Source of the DNA: Candidatus Puniceispirillum sp.
GTDB taxonomy: Bacteria > Pseudomonadota > Alphaproteobacteria > Puniceispirillales > Puniceispirillaceae
DNA length: 64,000 bases
Assembly (NCBI GenBank): GCA_028382965.1
Contig: JAOEUK010000004.1
Span: forward strand, 1 to 64,000
Direction: 5' to 3'
This document shows positions 25,181 through 34,885 of the stretch, piece by piece; positions within the stretch are counted from its first letter, which is position 1, and each line of letters opens with the position of its first letter. The notes below the pieces were generated by a model. It searched no databases. It was not told the origin of the DNA and saw nothing but the letters and a program-made list of their open reading frames with translations. Made by a program: the position numbers and the translations under genes.

Positions 25181-25552
25181 TTAATCGACTAGTGTTAGAT
25201 TAACTCCATTATTCATTGGTACATTTTTAAAACTACTATAATCCAATTCATCGATGCACCCAATATTAACACCACAGACTTCTGGTGTGGATCGTCTTTG
25301 ATGATGGGTCATTATTCCACATTTTGAACAAAAATGATGTGTTGCCACTTTTGTATTCCACTTGTACCGAATAAGTTGCTCATCACCGCTTTCAACGCAT
25401 ACATCTTGAATGGGACAAGCCAGCATAATTGCGCCTCGTCTTTTGCAAAGACTGCAATCGCAGCGCCTCACAGCGCCCATATTAAGATCACGTGGTATTG
25501 AAAATTTTATTGTACCACAGTGACACCTTCCATGAAGTCGGTCCTGGTTCAT
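25181..25552 (-). CDS. GFA-family zinc-binding protein (glutathione-dependent formaldehyde-activating type)
   Basis: A 123-residue member of the GFA/CENP-V fold with zinc-binding cysteines in GRCHCGTIKF, RRCDCSLCKRRG and FCSKCGIMTHH. The fold was named from a proposed enzyme that speeds condensation of formaldehyde with glutathione, but most members are uncharacterised. It is a single gene about 95 bases upstream of the FKBP-rhodanese gene on the same strand, so a shared transcript is possible. Confidence 0.85.
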   Translation of the reverse strand: MNQDRLHGRCHCGTIKFSIPRDLNMGAVRRCDCSLCKRRGAIMLACPIQDVCVESGDEQLIRYKWNTKVATHHFCSKCGIMTHHQRRSTPEVCGVNIGCIDELDYSSFKNVPMNNGVNLTLVD

Positions 25553-25888
25553 GTTTTACGATTCCTTGTTCGAGGTGTAAGACGACTTTTTAGGTCCTAA
25601 GTATACCAATTCATCATAATATTTGGATGCATTAGTAAAAACTACTGAATGATTGCGCTGATACATCAGTTTTGCAACAGCAATCGATATGAGGTATGTA
25701 AACCAGAAAAATTATTTGGTTTTTACTTAACTAAATGACAGTTTTTTGTTTGGCTGGTATCTATGAGCTGAACCACGAAGGGTTGGTATGTTCTTGACTC
25801 TGCGTATGTTTAATCCCTAGCTTAATTCACTATAAACATAAAAAAACTAGGCACAAAAAAAACAGTGCCGATTAAGGGAGAAATTACA
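25553..25888. other. Divergent intergenic region before the peptide ABC operon
   Basis: About 335 bases between oppositely transcribed genes. It should carry promoters for both, and a TTGACT hexamer at 25794 is a possible -35 element, but I cannot place a convincing -10 at normal spacing. No repeat or RNA gene was seen. Confidence 0.4.
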
Positions 25889-27475
25889 ATGAAAAAAGCA
25901 TTAGCAATGATCCTTATGGCAGGATCCTATTTGCTGAGTGGTTTTGCCGCCCATGCCGATAAATCGGGAGGAACGCTGTCATTCTTAGTTCAGCCTGAAC
26001 CTCCGACTCTAGCATCGTATATATCAACATCTGGGCCGATTGGCTTGGTTATGCCAAAGGTGTATGAGGGACTTTTTGATTACGACAATGATGGCAAAAT
26101 GATTCCAATTTTAGCTGAGAGCTATAACATGAGTGCTGACGGAAAAACCGTTACATTCAATCTCCGCAAAGGGGTCAAATGGCATGATGGAAAGCCTTTT
26201 ACATCAGCAGATGTAAAATTCACAGTTATGGAAGTTTTGAAAAAAGTTCATCCACGTGGGCCAAATTCATTTCGTGAGGTTACCGGCATCGAGACACCTG
26301 ATGCAAACACAGCAATTTTTAAATTGAAAAAGCCTGCGCCTTACATGATGCGTTCCTTTGCAGCCTATGAGTCTCCAATTGTTCCAAAACACTTGCTTGA
26401 AGGTACAGATATAAAGTCTGCTCCACTTGCTAACAATCCGGTTGGTACTGGCCCATTTAAATTTGTTGAGTGGAAGAAGGGCCAATATATTCGTTTAGAT
26501 AAGAATAAAGATTATTGGCAAAAGGGTTTGCCTTACCTTGATCGCATTGTTGGGCGTTTTATCCCTGATGCGTCAACACGAACAGCTGCTATGGAAAACG
26601 GTGAGGTTCTTTATGCGGCTTACAATGCGATTCCAAACATTGATGCTGTTCGTTTAAAGGATCGCAAGGATATTGATGTAACTACAGATGGTTATTCAAT
26701 GATCAACCCAATGGCACTTATCGAGTTTAATACCAAAGAAGGACCATTTGTTGACCCAGCCATAAGACGTGCAATATCAGTAGCAATTGATCGCCGTTTC
26801 ATGATTGACACAATTTTCTTTGGTTATGGAAAGCCTGCTACCAGTGCTTTAAGCAGCAACTTTAAGGCAACTAACCTTCATGCTGATATGCCAAATTACC
26901 CTGAAAAGGGAGATAAGGCTGCTGCAAATGCTATGCTTGATAAGGCTGGGTATAAGCGGGATGGCGATGGTGTTCGTTTAAAGGGTGTTCTTGATCTTAT
27001 TCCTTACGGTGAGGACTGGCGTCGTGCTGGCGAATATTTAAAACAAGCCTTAGGTGATATTGGCATCCAGCTAGAGCTACGATATGAGGACGTTCCAACT
27101 TGGTTAAAGCGTGTTTATCACCGCTATGATTTCCAGATGAATGTAAATTACTTCTATCAGCTGCCAGATCCTGTGCTGGGTGTTCATCGCCATTATGGTA
27201 CGGATCAAATCCGTAAGGGCACACACTTTGTGAATTCATCACGCTACAGCAACCCAAGGTTAGATGCGTTGCTTGATTCGGGTGCAGGTGAACCAGATGC
27301 TAAAAAACGCACAGCAGCTTACAAAGAGATTCAACAAATTTTGGCAGATGATATGCCTGTTGTTAACCTCTTCGAATTAGAGTTTCTAGTAGTGTATAAT
27401 ACCAAGCTAAAAGGAGCATATGGCTCTGCGATGGGTGCATATGGATCCTTCAGAGAAGCCTACCTTGACGACTAA
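25889..27475 (+). CDS. ABC transporter substrate-binding protein, family 5 (peptide/nickel type)
   Basis: A 528-residue periplasmic binding protein. Residues 1-24 form a signal peptide (MKKALAMILMAGSYLLSGFA and on). The SBP_bac_5 signatures are AESYNMSADGKTVTFNLRKGVKWHDGKPFTSAD-like (about residues 80-112) and GTGPFKFVEWKKGQY. ATG 25889 follows AGGGAG by 8 bases and is preferred to GTG 25865. Two permease genes and a fused ATPase gene follow. A strong hairpin terminator right after this gene should give excess binding protein. Ligand could be an oligopeptide, amide or glutathione-like compound; the linked amidase favours an amide-bearing solute. Confidence 0.9.
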   Translation: MKKALAMILMAGSYLLSGFAAHADKSGGTLSFLVQPEPPTLASYISTSGPIGLVMPKVYEGLFDYDNDGKMIPILAESYNMSADGKTVTFNLRKGVKWHDGKPFTSADVKFTVMEVLKKVHPRGPNSFREVTGIETPDANTAIFKLKKPAPYMMRSFAAYESPIVPKHLLEGTDIKSAPLANNPVGTGPFKFVEWKKGQYIRLDKNKDYWQKGLPYLDRIVGRFIPDASTRTAAMENGEVLYAAYNAIPNIDAVRLKDRKDIDVTTDGYSMINPMALIEFNTKEGPFVDPAIRRAISVAIDRRFMIDTIFFGYGKPATSALSSNFKATNLHADMPNYPEKGDKAAANAMLDKAGYKRDGDGVRLKGVLDLIPYGEDWRRAGEYLKQALGDIGIQLELRYEDVPTWLKRVYHRYDFQMNVNYFYQLPDPVLGVHRHYGTDQIRKGTHFVNSSRYSNPRLDALLDSGAGEPDAKKRTAAYKEIQQILADDMPVVNLFELEFLVVYNTKLKGAYGSAMGAYGSFREAYLDD

Positions 27476-27486
27476 AAAATATTTGA

Positions 27487-27517
27487 TTGGGCCAGAGCTT
27501 TTCTGGCCCAATTTTTT
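27487..27517 (+). terminator. Intra-operon terminator/attenuator after the binding-protein gene
   Basis: Ten-base-pair stem (TTGGGCCAGA at 27487-27496 with TCTGGCCCAA at 27502-27511), a 5-base loop and six T. It separates the binding-protein gene from the permease genes, a common way to keep binding protein in excess by partial termination. Confidence 0.85.
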
Positions 27518-27554
27518 ATCTTTATATCCAAAGTCTTTCGGACAGGCATATTAA

Positions 27555-28541
27555 ATGACAAGATCCACAAAAATTTTTAAGTATGTCGGCAAACGTTTGC
27601 TGCAAGGCGTGCCAATTATTCTCGCGATTGTTATAATTAATTTTTTTCTTTTAAATTTAGCTGAGGGGGATGCGGTTGACGTGCTCGCTGGCGAGGCTGG
27701 TTCCGCAACACCAGAATATATGGCCCAACTGCGTCAAAAATTTGGCTTGGATCAGCCGCTACCAATTCAGTTAATGGTATATCTTAAAAATGTACTTAGC
27801 CTTGATCTTGGTTACTCCTTTAGGCACGACATGCCAGTGAATGAACTGATTTTTGATAGGTTTGCTGCGACTGGGTTGCTGATGACCAGCACCATCATTC
27901 TTGCTGTTGGATTTGGTGTTCTCTTGGGGTTATTGGCAGCAATGAGACTTAACACGTGGAAAGATGCGGTGATTACAGTTTTTGCTTTAATAACGTACGC
28001 AACACCTCTGTTTTGGGTGGGACTAATGATGATTGTTGTGTTTTCTCTCAAACTTGGTTGGTTTCCAACCAGTGGGATGACAAATGTTGCTGCTTTTTAT
28101 GAAGGTTGGGATTACGTTAAGGATGTTTCGCGCCATCTGGTTCTTCCAACAATCACACTTTCTCTGTTCTATTTAGCTCTTTACACACGTATGATGCGGG
28201 CTTCAATGCTTGAACAATATGGACAGGATTACGTGGTAACTGCGCGGGCAAAAGGCCTCACGGAAAGACGCATTACTTATGTTCATGTTTTACGAAATGC
28301 GCTCTTGCCCGTTGTTACGATGGCAGGTGTTCAAGTTGGTGCATTGATAGGTGGATCCGTAATTGTTGAATCTGTTTTTGCTTGGCCAGGTTTAGGAATG
28401 CTTGCGTTTGAGTCACTCTTTGCAAGGGATCTAAACCTGTTGCTTGGCATTTTTTTGTTATCTTCAATGCTTGTAGTGGCTGTTAACCTAATTGTAGATA
28501 TTATCTATTGTTTTCTTGATCCTCGAATTGAGGTAAATTGA
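27555..28541 (+). CDS. ABC transporter permease, DppB/OppB type
   Basis: A 328-residue inner-membrane permease with six helices. The start KYVGKRLLQGVPIILAIVII is typical of DppB-type subunits, as is GEAGSATPEYMAQLRQKFGLDQPL. The EAA loop near the C-terminus (YVVTARAKGLTERRITYVHV) contacts the ATPase. It is followed by the partner permease after one base and works with it to import the solute bound by the protein at 25889. Confidence 0.92.
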   Translation: MTRSTKIFKYVGKRLLQGVPIILAIVIINFFLLNLAEGDAVDVLAGEAGSATPEYMAQLRQKFGLDQPLPIQLMVYLKNVLSLDLGYSFRHDMPVNELIFDRFAATGLLMTSTIILAVGFGVLLGLLAAMRLNTWKDAVITVFALITYATPLFWVGLMMIVVFSLKLGWFPTSGMTNVAAFYEGWDYVKDVSRHLVLPTITLSLFYLALYTRMMRASMLEQYGQDYVVTARAKGLTERRITYVHVLRNALLPVVTMAGVQVGALIGGSVIVESVFAWPGLGMLAFESLFARDLNLLLGIFLLSSMLVVAVNLIVDIIYCFLDPRIEVN

Positions 28542-28542
28542 T

Positions 28543-29376
28543 ATGAGTGATTTTTGGTCCCGTTATAGAAGAAATTATGCTGCTGTTTTTGGTTTGGCTG
28601 TTGTAGTGCTCATCCTAATAATGGCTTTAACAGCCAGCTTTTTGTACCCTAATGATCCCTTTCGTTTGATTGGTAAGCCTCTTTCCGAGCCGTTTACAAA
28701 TGGGTTTCTTCTTGGCAGTGATTCATTAGGTCGAGATGTTGCTTCTGGCATAGTTCATGGCGCAAAAACCTCTTTGCTAATTGGGTTTGTGGCTACAATT
28801 GTCTCAGTTTTTATTGGTATTTTTTTTGGAGCTTTTGCAGGTTATTTTGGTGGGCGGGTAGACGACATTCTAATGCGTGTCACTGAGATCTTTCAGACAA
28901 TACCGTCCTTTATATTCGCAATTTTGCTTGTTGCAATTATGAAGCCTTCAATAGTCAGCATTGTTATAGCAATCGCTGTTGTCTCCTGGCCTGGCGTGGC
29001 TCGGTTAGTGCGCGGAGAGTTCTTAGCGATCAAAAACCGTGAATTTGTTCAAGCGTGTCATACTCTTGGTATGGGTGATTTCAGAATTATGTTACGAGAA
29101 ATTTTGCCAAATTGTTTGAGTCCTATTATTGTGGTTGGCTCCCTCATGATCGCGACCGCTATATTAATTGAGAGTGGATTAGCATTTTTAGGTCTTGGTG
29201 ATCCGAATATTATGAGCTGGGGATTTTTGATTGGTGCAGGTCGTACAATGTTAAGGTCAGCCTGGTGGGTTTGTACGTTTCCTGGTGTTGCAATTCTGAT
29301 CACTGTACTTGCTATTAACCTAATTGGTGAAGGGCTTAATGATGCACTTAACCCTCGCTTGAAAGAGCGACAATGA
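28543..29376 (+). CDS. ABC transporter permease, DppC/OppC type
   Basis: A 277-residue permease with six helices and the DppC signature LLGSDSLGRDVASGIVHGAKTS (about residues 55-76). The EAA loop is FVQACHTLGMGDFRIMLREILPN. The 3' end overlaps the ATPase start by four bases (29373-29376), so translation is coupled. Together with the preceding permease it forms the transmembrane channel. Confidence 0.92.
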   Translation: MSDFWSRYRRNYAAVFGLAVVVLILIMALTASFLYPNDPFRLIGKPLSEPFTNGFLLGSDSLGRDVASGIVHGAKTSLLIGFVATIVSVFIGIFFGAFAGYFGGRVDDILMRVTEIFQTIPSFIFAILLVAIMKPSIVSIVIAIAVVSWPGVARLVRGEFLAIKNREFVQACHTLGMGDFRIMLREILPNCLSPIIVVGSLMIATAILIESGLAFLGLGDPNIMSWGFLIGAGRTMLRSAWWVCTFPGVAILITVLAINLIGEGLNDALNPRLKERQ

Positions 29377-31004
29377 AACAAAAAATACTCTCAATTGATA
29401 ATTTGTCTATTTTACTTCCTGCTGGTGCGGATCGGCAATATGCGGTTCAGCATGTTGATCTTGAATTGCACGCTGGCGAGACGGTTTGTGTAGTTGGTGA
29501 GAGTGGCTCTGGAAAATCTTTAACGGCACGTGCTGTCATGGGGTTGTTGCCAGCACCACATGTCCGTGTTGCTGAGGGTAGTATCATTTTTGGTGCCGAG
29601 GATATTAGTAAAGTTGACTATGAGCGCTTGCGTGAATTGCGTGGCAGCGAAATATCAATGATTTTTCAAGAGCCAATGACTGCACTAAATCCTGTTATGA
29701 CAATTGGCAATCAAATTGATGAAATCTTCCGATATCATGTTTCAATGTCAGCGAAGGAACGGGTTAAAAAAGCACTTAGTCTTCTTTTTGAGGTGAATCT
29801 GCCTGATCCTGAAAAAATTATTGATGCATATCCACACGAATTGTCTGGAGGTCAACGTCAGCGTTCAATGATTGCTATGGCGCTTGCCCTTGGCCCAAAG
29901 ATTTTGATTGCGGATGAGCCAACTACCGCTTTGGACGTCACAACGCAGGCGCAAATTTTGCAATTGATAAGAGATATGCAAAAACGCCTTGATACTGGTG
30001 TTTTGTTTATCACGCATGATTTTGGAGTTGTTGCTGATATCGCTGACCGTGTGGTGGTCATGCAAGAAGGTAAAATAGTTGAGACTGGCACAGCAAAGCA
30101 AGTCCTTACGAAACCTAAACACTCATACACAAAATCATTGATTGCTGCTATTCCGCGTCTCAAGCCGCGTAAAGCTAGATTGCGGGCTTCAGAAGTGGTG
30201 CTCAGGGCTGAAGGTGTTTATAAATCATTTGGCAGTGGTGGAAGTTTTTTTGGTTTTGGCAAACCGAGTAGGGAGGTGAAAGCTGTTCAAAATGTCCAGC
30301 TTGAATTGCGCCGCGGTGAAACTCTTGGCGTGGTTGGTGAGAGTGGTTCAGGCAAATCAACGCTTGCGCGATGTGTTATCCGTTTGATTGATTGTGATCA
30401 AGGTAAAATTGAACTTGGTGATGTTGATATTACCAAATTAAACCGTAATGAATTGCGCCCCTACAGGAAGCGTATTCAGATGATTTTTCAAGATCCATTT
30501 GCATCCTTGAATCCTCGTATTCGGGTTGGTGACATTATTTCGCAGGGTCCTCTCTTACAGGGTGTAGAGAGACACGATGCTGTTAACCGAGCTTATAAAC
30601 TTTTAGATACTGTGGGCCTTGACCGTAGGTCTTTTGATCGATTTCCACATGAATTTTCTGGTGGACAGCGCCAACGCATTGGCATTGCAAGGGCTTTATC
30701 ACTGAAACCTGATATTTTGGTTGCTGATGAACCAGTGTCAGCGTTGGATGTTTCTATTCAGGCTCAAATTTTACAGTTACTAGATGAAATTCGCACTCAA
30801 ATGGATTTGTCTATGCTGTTTATTACACATGATTTGCGTGTGGCGGCCCAGGTCTGTGATTACGTTGCTGTGATGCAGCATGGAAAGATTGTTGAAATGG
30901 GCCCAACAGCAGAGCTGTTTGTTGCCCCCAAAGACGCCTATACAAAATCGCTCCTGGCGGCTGTCCCAGGTAAAGATTGGCATTTTAGTGAGATTAACAA
31001 ATAG
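29373..31004 (+). CDS. Fused double ABC ATPase (DppD-DppF type)
   Basis: A 543-residue protein with two complete ABC ATPase domains in one chain, as in YejF or GsiA. Domain 1 has Walker A GESGSGKS (about residue 41), signature LSGGQRQRS and Walker B ILIADEP. Domain 2, from about residue 280, has GESGSGKST, FSGGQRQRI and ILVADEP. The two halves normally come as separate DppD and DppF subunits. Each half keeps its Q-loop and H-loop, so both sites should hydrolyse ATP. Start overlaps the permease stop. Confidence 0.93.
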   Translation: MKQKILSIDNLSILLPAGADRQYAVQHVDLELHAGETVCVVGESGSGKSLTARAVMGLLPAPHVRVAEGSIIFGAEDISKVDYERLRELRGSEISMIFQEPMTALNPVMTIGNQIDEIFRYHVSMSAKERVKKALSLLFEVNLPDPEKIIDAYPHELSGGQRQRSMIAMALALGPKILIADEPTTALDVTTQAQILQLIRDMQKRLDTGVLFITHDFGVVADIADRVVVMQEGKIVETGTAKQVLTKPKHSYTKSLIAAIPRLKPRKARLRASEVVLRAEGVYKSFGSGGSFFGFGKPSREVKAVQNVQLELRRGETLGVVGESGSGKSTLARCVIRLIDCDQGKIELGDVDITKLNRNELRPYRKRIQMIFQDPFASLNPRIRVGDIISQGPLLQGVERHDAVNRAYKLLDTVGLDRRSFDRFPHEFSGGQRQRIGIARALSLKPDILVADEPVSALDVSIQAQILQLLDEIRTQMDLSMLFITHDLRVAAQVCDYVAVMQHGKIVEMGPTAELFVAPKDAYTKSLLAAVPGKDWHFSEINK

Positions 31005-31028
31005 GTTTTTAAACGTGTGGTATTTTTG

Positions 31029-32429
31029 ATGTCGAAAACAAAAAATATTGATCCTCTTAATACAATTCACGGGCTTCACAGGAGTTATAAAAATGGTAGC
31101 GCTAAACCCAGTACTGTTGTGCAGAGTTATTTAGAAAAAATAATAAGGCTTAACCCTGTTTTGGGCGCTTATGAGGTGGTTTGGACTGATACTGCAATGG
31201 AGATGGCAGAAGCAGCTGATAAATCTTTCTCGACAGGTTATTTTTCAAACCCTTTTTTGGGAGTGCCATTCGCGTTAAAAGATATCTTCCATGTCAAAGG
31301 CAAAGTTACAACATGCGGTTCCGCTGCGATGCTCGACAATGTTGCAAGCGAAACCTCGATTATAGTTCAGCGGTTGTTCTCTGCTGGGGGAGTTGCTCTG
31401 GGGAAAACCAAGACAGTTGAACATGCTTTTGGTGGATGGGGTACAAATCAAAAAATGGGGACACCAAAAAACCCCTGGGATATGAAAAATCATCGAATCT
31501 CCGGGGGATCGTCGTCTGGCTCTGCGGTGGCAGTTTCATCAGGGATGGCTCCTTGCAGTGTTGGCAGTGATACTGGAGGATCAGTCCGTTTGCCGGCTGC
31601 CTTTTGCGGATTAGTCGGCTTAAAAGTTACAGCTGGACGGTTGCCAACTAAAGGTATTATGCCGTTATCACAAACGCTGGATACTCCTGGGCCGATTACC
31701 CAGACTGTGCTTGATAGTCTGATCATGTTTGATGTTTTAGATGGTCGTGAAGGCTGGAAAATTGCAAAGGATTTAAATAGGGTTGAGGGTATATATGGCT
31801 TATTAAGCAGAGGTGTTTCTGGGCTACAACTTGGCATCTTGTCTGACAAAGAGCGTGAGCATTGCTCATGTGATATTTTAGAATCCTATGACATGGCACT
31901 GGATCGACTGCGGTCATTGGGAGCAAAGCTCGTGCGGTTTGAAAACCCAACCTCGTATGATGGACTGGCTAATGACAATGGGATGATAACGGCGGTTGAG
32001 GCTTTTTATAATCACGGTCAGTTATATAAAAATTTTGATTTGCCAATGGATGAAGATGTCCGTGCTCGGATGCTGGCTGGTGAAAAATTCTCTGCCCATG
32101 AATATTTTAGCACCCTCCAACGCCGTCAAATAATGATTAAAGAATTTGTTGAGTTTATGAGAGGGTTTGATGCATTAGTAACGCCAACCACTATCAGTAC
32201 GGCGCCAGAAATGACTGACGTTGATCAAGCCATTTCACCTGGACATTTCACTCGACCTTTTAATTTTCTTGAGATGTGCGGCCTCTCAATGCCAATTAAT
32301 TTAAGTGAGGAGGGGCTTCCAACAAGTATACAAATTGTTGGAAGGGCCAATGCTGAGGCTATGTGTTTTCGAATTGGTGCGGCCTTAGAAAGAGACTTGC
32401 CACCCATTGGTCAACCTATTTTACATTAA
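31029..32429 (+). CDS. Amidase-signature-family amidohydrolase
   Basis: A 466-residue amidase-signature enzyme. The Ser-cisSer-Lys triad is visible as the lysine in PFALKDIFHVKG, the serine cluster GGSSSGSAVAVSSG and the nucleophile in GSDTGGSVRLPAAFCGLVGLK-like (about residues 175-195). Such enzymes hydrolyse amides to acid and ammonia; relatives include GatA, AtzF and AmiE-unrelated aryl amidases. It follows the ABC ATPase by about 25 bases, so the importer probably supplies its substrate. Start is either GTG 31017 or ATG 31029; neither has a strong ribosome binding site. Its end overlaps the convergent gene by four bases. Confidence 0.88.
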   Translation: MSKTKNIDPLNTIHGLHRSYKNGSAKPSTVVQSYLEKIIRLNPVLGAYEVVWTDTAMEMAEAADKSFSTGYFSNPFLGVPFALKDIFHVKGKVTTCGSAAMLDNVASETSIIVQRLFSAGGVALGKTKTVEHAFGGWGTNQKMGTPKNPWDMKNHRISGGSSSGSAVAVSSGMAPCSVGSDTGGSVRLPAAFCGLVGLKVTAGRLPTKGIMPLSQTLDTPGPITQTVLDSLIMFDVLDGREGWKIAKDLNRVEGIYGLLSRGVSGLQLGILSDKEREHCSCDILESYDMALDRLRSLGAKLVRFENPTSYDGLANDNGMITAVEAFYNHGQLYKNFDLPMDEDVRARMLAGEKFSAHEYFSTLQRRQIMIKEFVEFMRGFDALVTPTTISTAPEMTDVDQAISPGHFTRPFNFLEMCGLSMPINLSEEGLPTSIQIVGRANAEAMCFRIGAALERDLPPIGQPILH

Positions 32430-34543
32430 GATTTCAAAAATTTTTGTATTACATTTTCTAATAATTTTGAAATATTATTATTGAAGTTGTTCCAGGGCAG
32501 TGAACCACAAAATGTGATAGAGCCAGTCGCAAAGACTTGTCCCCCAGAAGCCGTTTGAAAATAAACCATATCGGCTCGTTTCACATCTGCTTCTGGTTTG
32601 CCAGAAAGATTTGTCAGATGGGTAAGAACCTCTTCTGGTACTAAAACAAAGTTGTTTTCCACATCAAAAGATTGTGCGAGAGTGGTGATTTCTAAGCCTT
32701 GATCCAGCTTTTGATCTCTCCGATCAAGCTCAAATCCTGCCGCTCCGTGACCACTGAAACCAAAATTTCCTAGCAAATTTCCATTCACCCCATCAAATAC
32801 CCAGTCAAACTCACTTTCAAAGCATGTTCGTTTATAGGGCATCCCAACAAAGTTAGCTTGTGCAGTAAAGCCTATTCCCACAAGTTGTTGCGGAGGTCTC
32901 CCATTGCGTCGCCACAGGCCCCCATAGTTTCCATCAAAGGCATTGTAATACTCACCTGGTTCAGCAGCCCAGGCACGAAGTCCATCTTCAGAGCGCCTAA
33001 TTTCTAAAATTGTGGGATCCTCAGGATGCCGAGCAATGCGCCAATAAAACCCATTACCTCCTAAGTAAATGAGCCCACCACCATTGTCTCGGTAGTTAGT
33101 CAACGCATCTAGGGTCTTGGAGGTGTGATACTCAGGATGACTGCCAGTCATTATGGTTTTGTAACCAGAAATGGCTGCTAAGCCATCACGGTCTAGTTCG
33201 TCGTCAGTGATAATATCATAAGTTATGTTCTTGTTGTGCAGCCAGGCAATTAAGTGACTGTCGGCTTGAAAATGACGCAGGCCAGAGCAAGTCGACTCAC
33301 CAAATGTTGAAAAGCCTGGCCGAAGGTTGAATAAAACTCGTTTGTGTGAAGCGTGACAAATTCCAGACCCATCAATGTGGTTGTTGTATGTTGATAATCC
33401 ATAATGTGGAAATTGAGATGGATTATTAGGGTAAGCGCCCCAATCTTGAATGCGTTCAAGCCAGGATGAGTTGAAATCTGGCCTGGCATGATTTCCATAA
33501 ATTGTATACGTAAAAGTTGAAACAAGAATACATAAGTCTGATTTATGGGTACCCAAAGGTGGGCAAACAAAAAATGGCATTGCATCATAATGCCCCTCAG
33601 CCTCAATCCGCATAACATATATACCCGATGGCATATCTTTAGGAATTACTAGTTCAAAGTCAGCTTCCCATTCAAAGTCATAAATATCATCTTCATGAAA
33701 ATAGATTGCTGCATAGTGTTCTGGTTTATGCCTCCAACAAAATTCTGTTCCGTCCCATTTGTGCCCTGTAACCCCTCGGGTTGGCGTGTTTTTTAGAAAA
33801 AGGTTTGGGCCGATTTTAGCTTTGACACTGAGCGATTTCATATGTGCTGAGAAATCCCATTGAGCTAGCAAAAACTTATCAACAGAAATTTCCGGTGCTT
33901 CAATTTTTCCATTAAAGCATAGAATTTTTTTACCAAATCCAGCAGCAATTCTGATAGGCGCATCAACTAAAAATGGAAACAATCGACTTACAACAGCTAT
34001 TTCTTTAAGCGCTGTTTTTGTCCCAGTAATTGAACTAATTTTGGGAGTCAAATCAAGAGTTGCAATCCCATGTTCTGTGTAATTAATTTCAACCAGATAC
34101 CATTGATGACATTTTATTTTTTCTGATGATGAAATAGATATGTTGTTTGCTAATTTAGCTTTAATGTACCCGCGGTTGTCTAGAATAATGGAAAAGTCAC
34201 CCCACGCTAATAAAGTTTGATCATTAGCTGTAACTATTGAGGGCATAAAACAAAGTTTTATAGAAATTTCACTCTTTGCTTCTGCCTTAAGGTTTAGATC
34301 GCTTTGGGCAAAAGAACCAGGTGAAAATATTTGATGCCGTGAACAGAATGAAGCTGGCTTAAAGTAATTGCTTGCATCTTCCTCTACAATTCCAGGGCCA
34401 TCTGGATTTGGATCTGCAGAGATGGATCTGCTTAAATTGGCTTTAAAAGATGATGACGCTTGACTGGAGACACAAAATTTTATTGTGTCTCCAGGCCTTG
34501 CAGAGAGCTTATCTGAATATCCTGCTAAAAATGCATCTTTCAT
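32426..34543 (-). CDS. dmfA2: N,N-dimethylformamidase large-subunit-like protein
   Basis: A 705-residue cytosolic protein resembling the large (alpha-2) subunit of dimethylformamidase, which splits dimethylformamide to formate and dimethylamine with a mononuclear iron held by two tyrosines and a glutamate. The conserved core is visible in ARPDFNSSWLERIQDWGAYP, QFPHYGLSTYNNH, GSHPEYHTSKTLDAL and GEYYNAFDGNYGGLWRRNGR. A beta-rich (laminin-G-like) N-terminal half precedes it. The small subunit DmfA1, normally next to it, is absent. The gene converges on the amidase with a four-base overlap. Substrate may differ from dimethylformamide; family membership is firm but function is inferred. Confidence 0.8.
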   Translation of the reverse strand: MKDAFLAGYSDKLSARPGDTIKFCVSSQASSSFKANLSRSISADPNPDGPGIVEEDASNYFKPASFCSRHQIFSPGSFAQSDLNLKAEAKSEISIKLCFMPSIVTANDQTLLAWGDFSIILDNRGYIKAKLANNISISSSEKIKCHQWYLVEINYTEHGIATLDLTPKISSITGTKTALKEIAVVSRLFPFLVDAPIRIAAGFGKKILCFNGKIEAPEISVDKFLLAQWDFSAHMKSLSVKAKIGPNLFLKNTPTRGVTGHKWDGTEFCWRHKPEHYAAIYFHEDDIYDFEWEADFELVIPKDMPSGIYVMRIEAEGHYDAMPFFVCPPLGTHKSDLCILVSTFTYTIYGNHARPDFNSSWLERIQDWGAYPNNPSQFPHYGLSTYNNHIDGSGICHASHKRVLFNLRPGFSTFGESTCSGLRHFQADSHLIAWLHNKNITYDIITDDELDRDGLAAISGYKTIMTGSHPEYHTSKTLDALTNYRDNGGGLIYLGGNGFYWRIARHPEDPTILEIRRSEDGLRAWAAEPGEYYNAFDGNYGGLWRRNGRPPQQLVGIGFTAQANFVGMPYKRTCFESEFDWVFDGVNGNLLGNFGFSGHGAAGFELDRRDQKLDQGLEITTLAQSFDVENNFVLVPEEVLTHLTNLSGKPEADVKRADMVYFQTASGGQVFATGSITFCGSLPWNNFNNNISKLLENVIQKFLKS

Positions 34544-34627
34544 GAAGTGGCCATTTTTCTAGTGGGTATAAAAATCTCCATTCGCATATTATTCGATAGA
34601 AAAGTTTTGATCAACCATTGTGATGTT

Positions 34628-34828
34628 TAGGCTAATAACGATGGCTTTATTAATGAAAATATAGACATTGAGAGCGCTGAAATGTGGGACGCTCTTTCCA
34701 AGATCCTTAATGATCAAAAAATTAGGGTCAATCTTAATTTTGAGCCTGGTCAAATTCAGTGGATTAATAATGATTCGATTGGACACCGCCGAACTAGTTA
34801 TTTAGATGACCCAAATGGATCCCCATAA
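34628..34828 (+). pseudogene. Remnant of a TauD/TfdA-family dioxygenase
   Basis: About 66 codons between a TAG (34628-34630) and a TAA (34826-34828) carry the C-terminal signature of this iron/2-oxoglutarate oxygenase family: NLNFEPGQIQWINNDSIGHR then RTSYLDD, including the last iron-ligand histidine. There is no start and the rest is gone. Normal members are 270-400 residues. The minus-strand frame overlapping it is a shadow. The fragment is the only content of the gap between the dimethylformamidase and nitroreductase genes. Confidence 0.62.
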
Positions 34829-34885
34829 TAAGTGCATCTTGCTACGTCTGTAGCTCAGGGAAAAAGGATCCCTAAGTTCTTTAGG

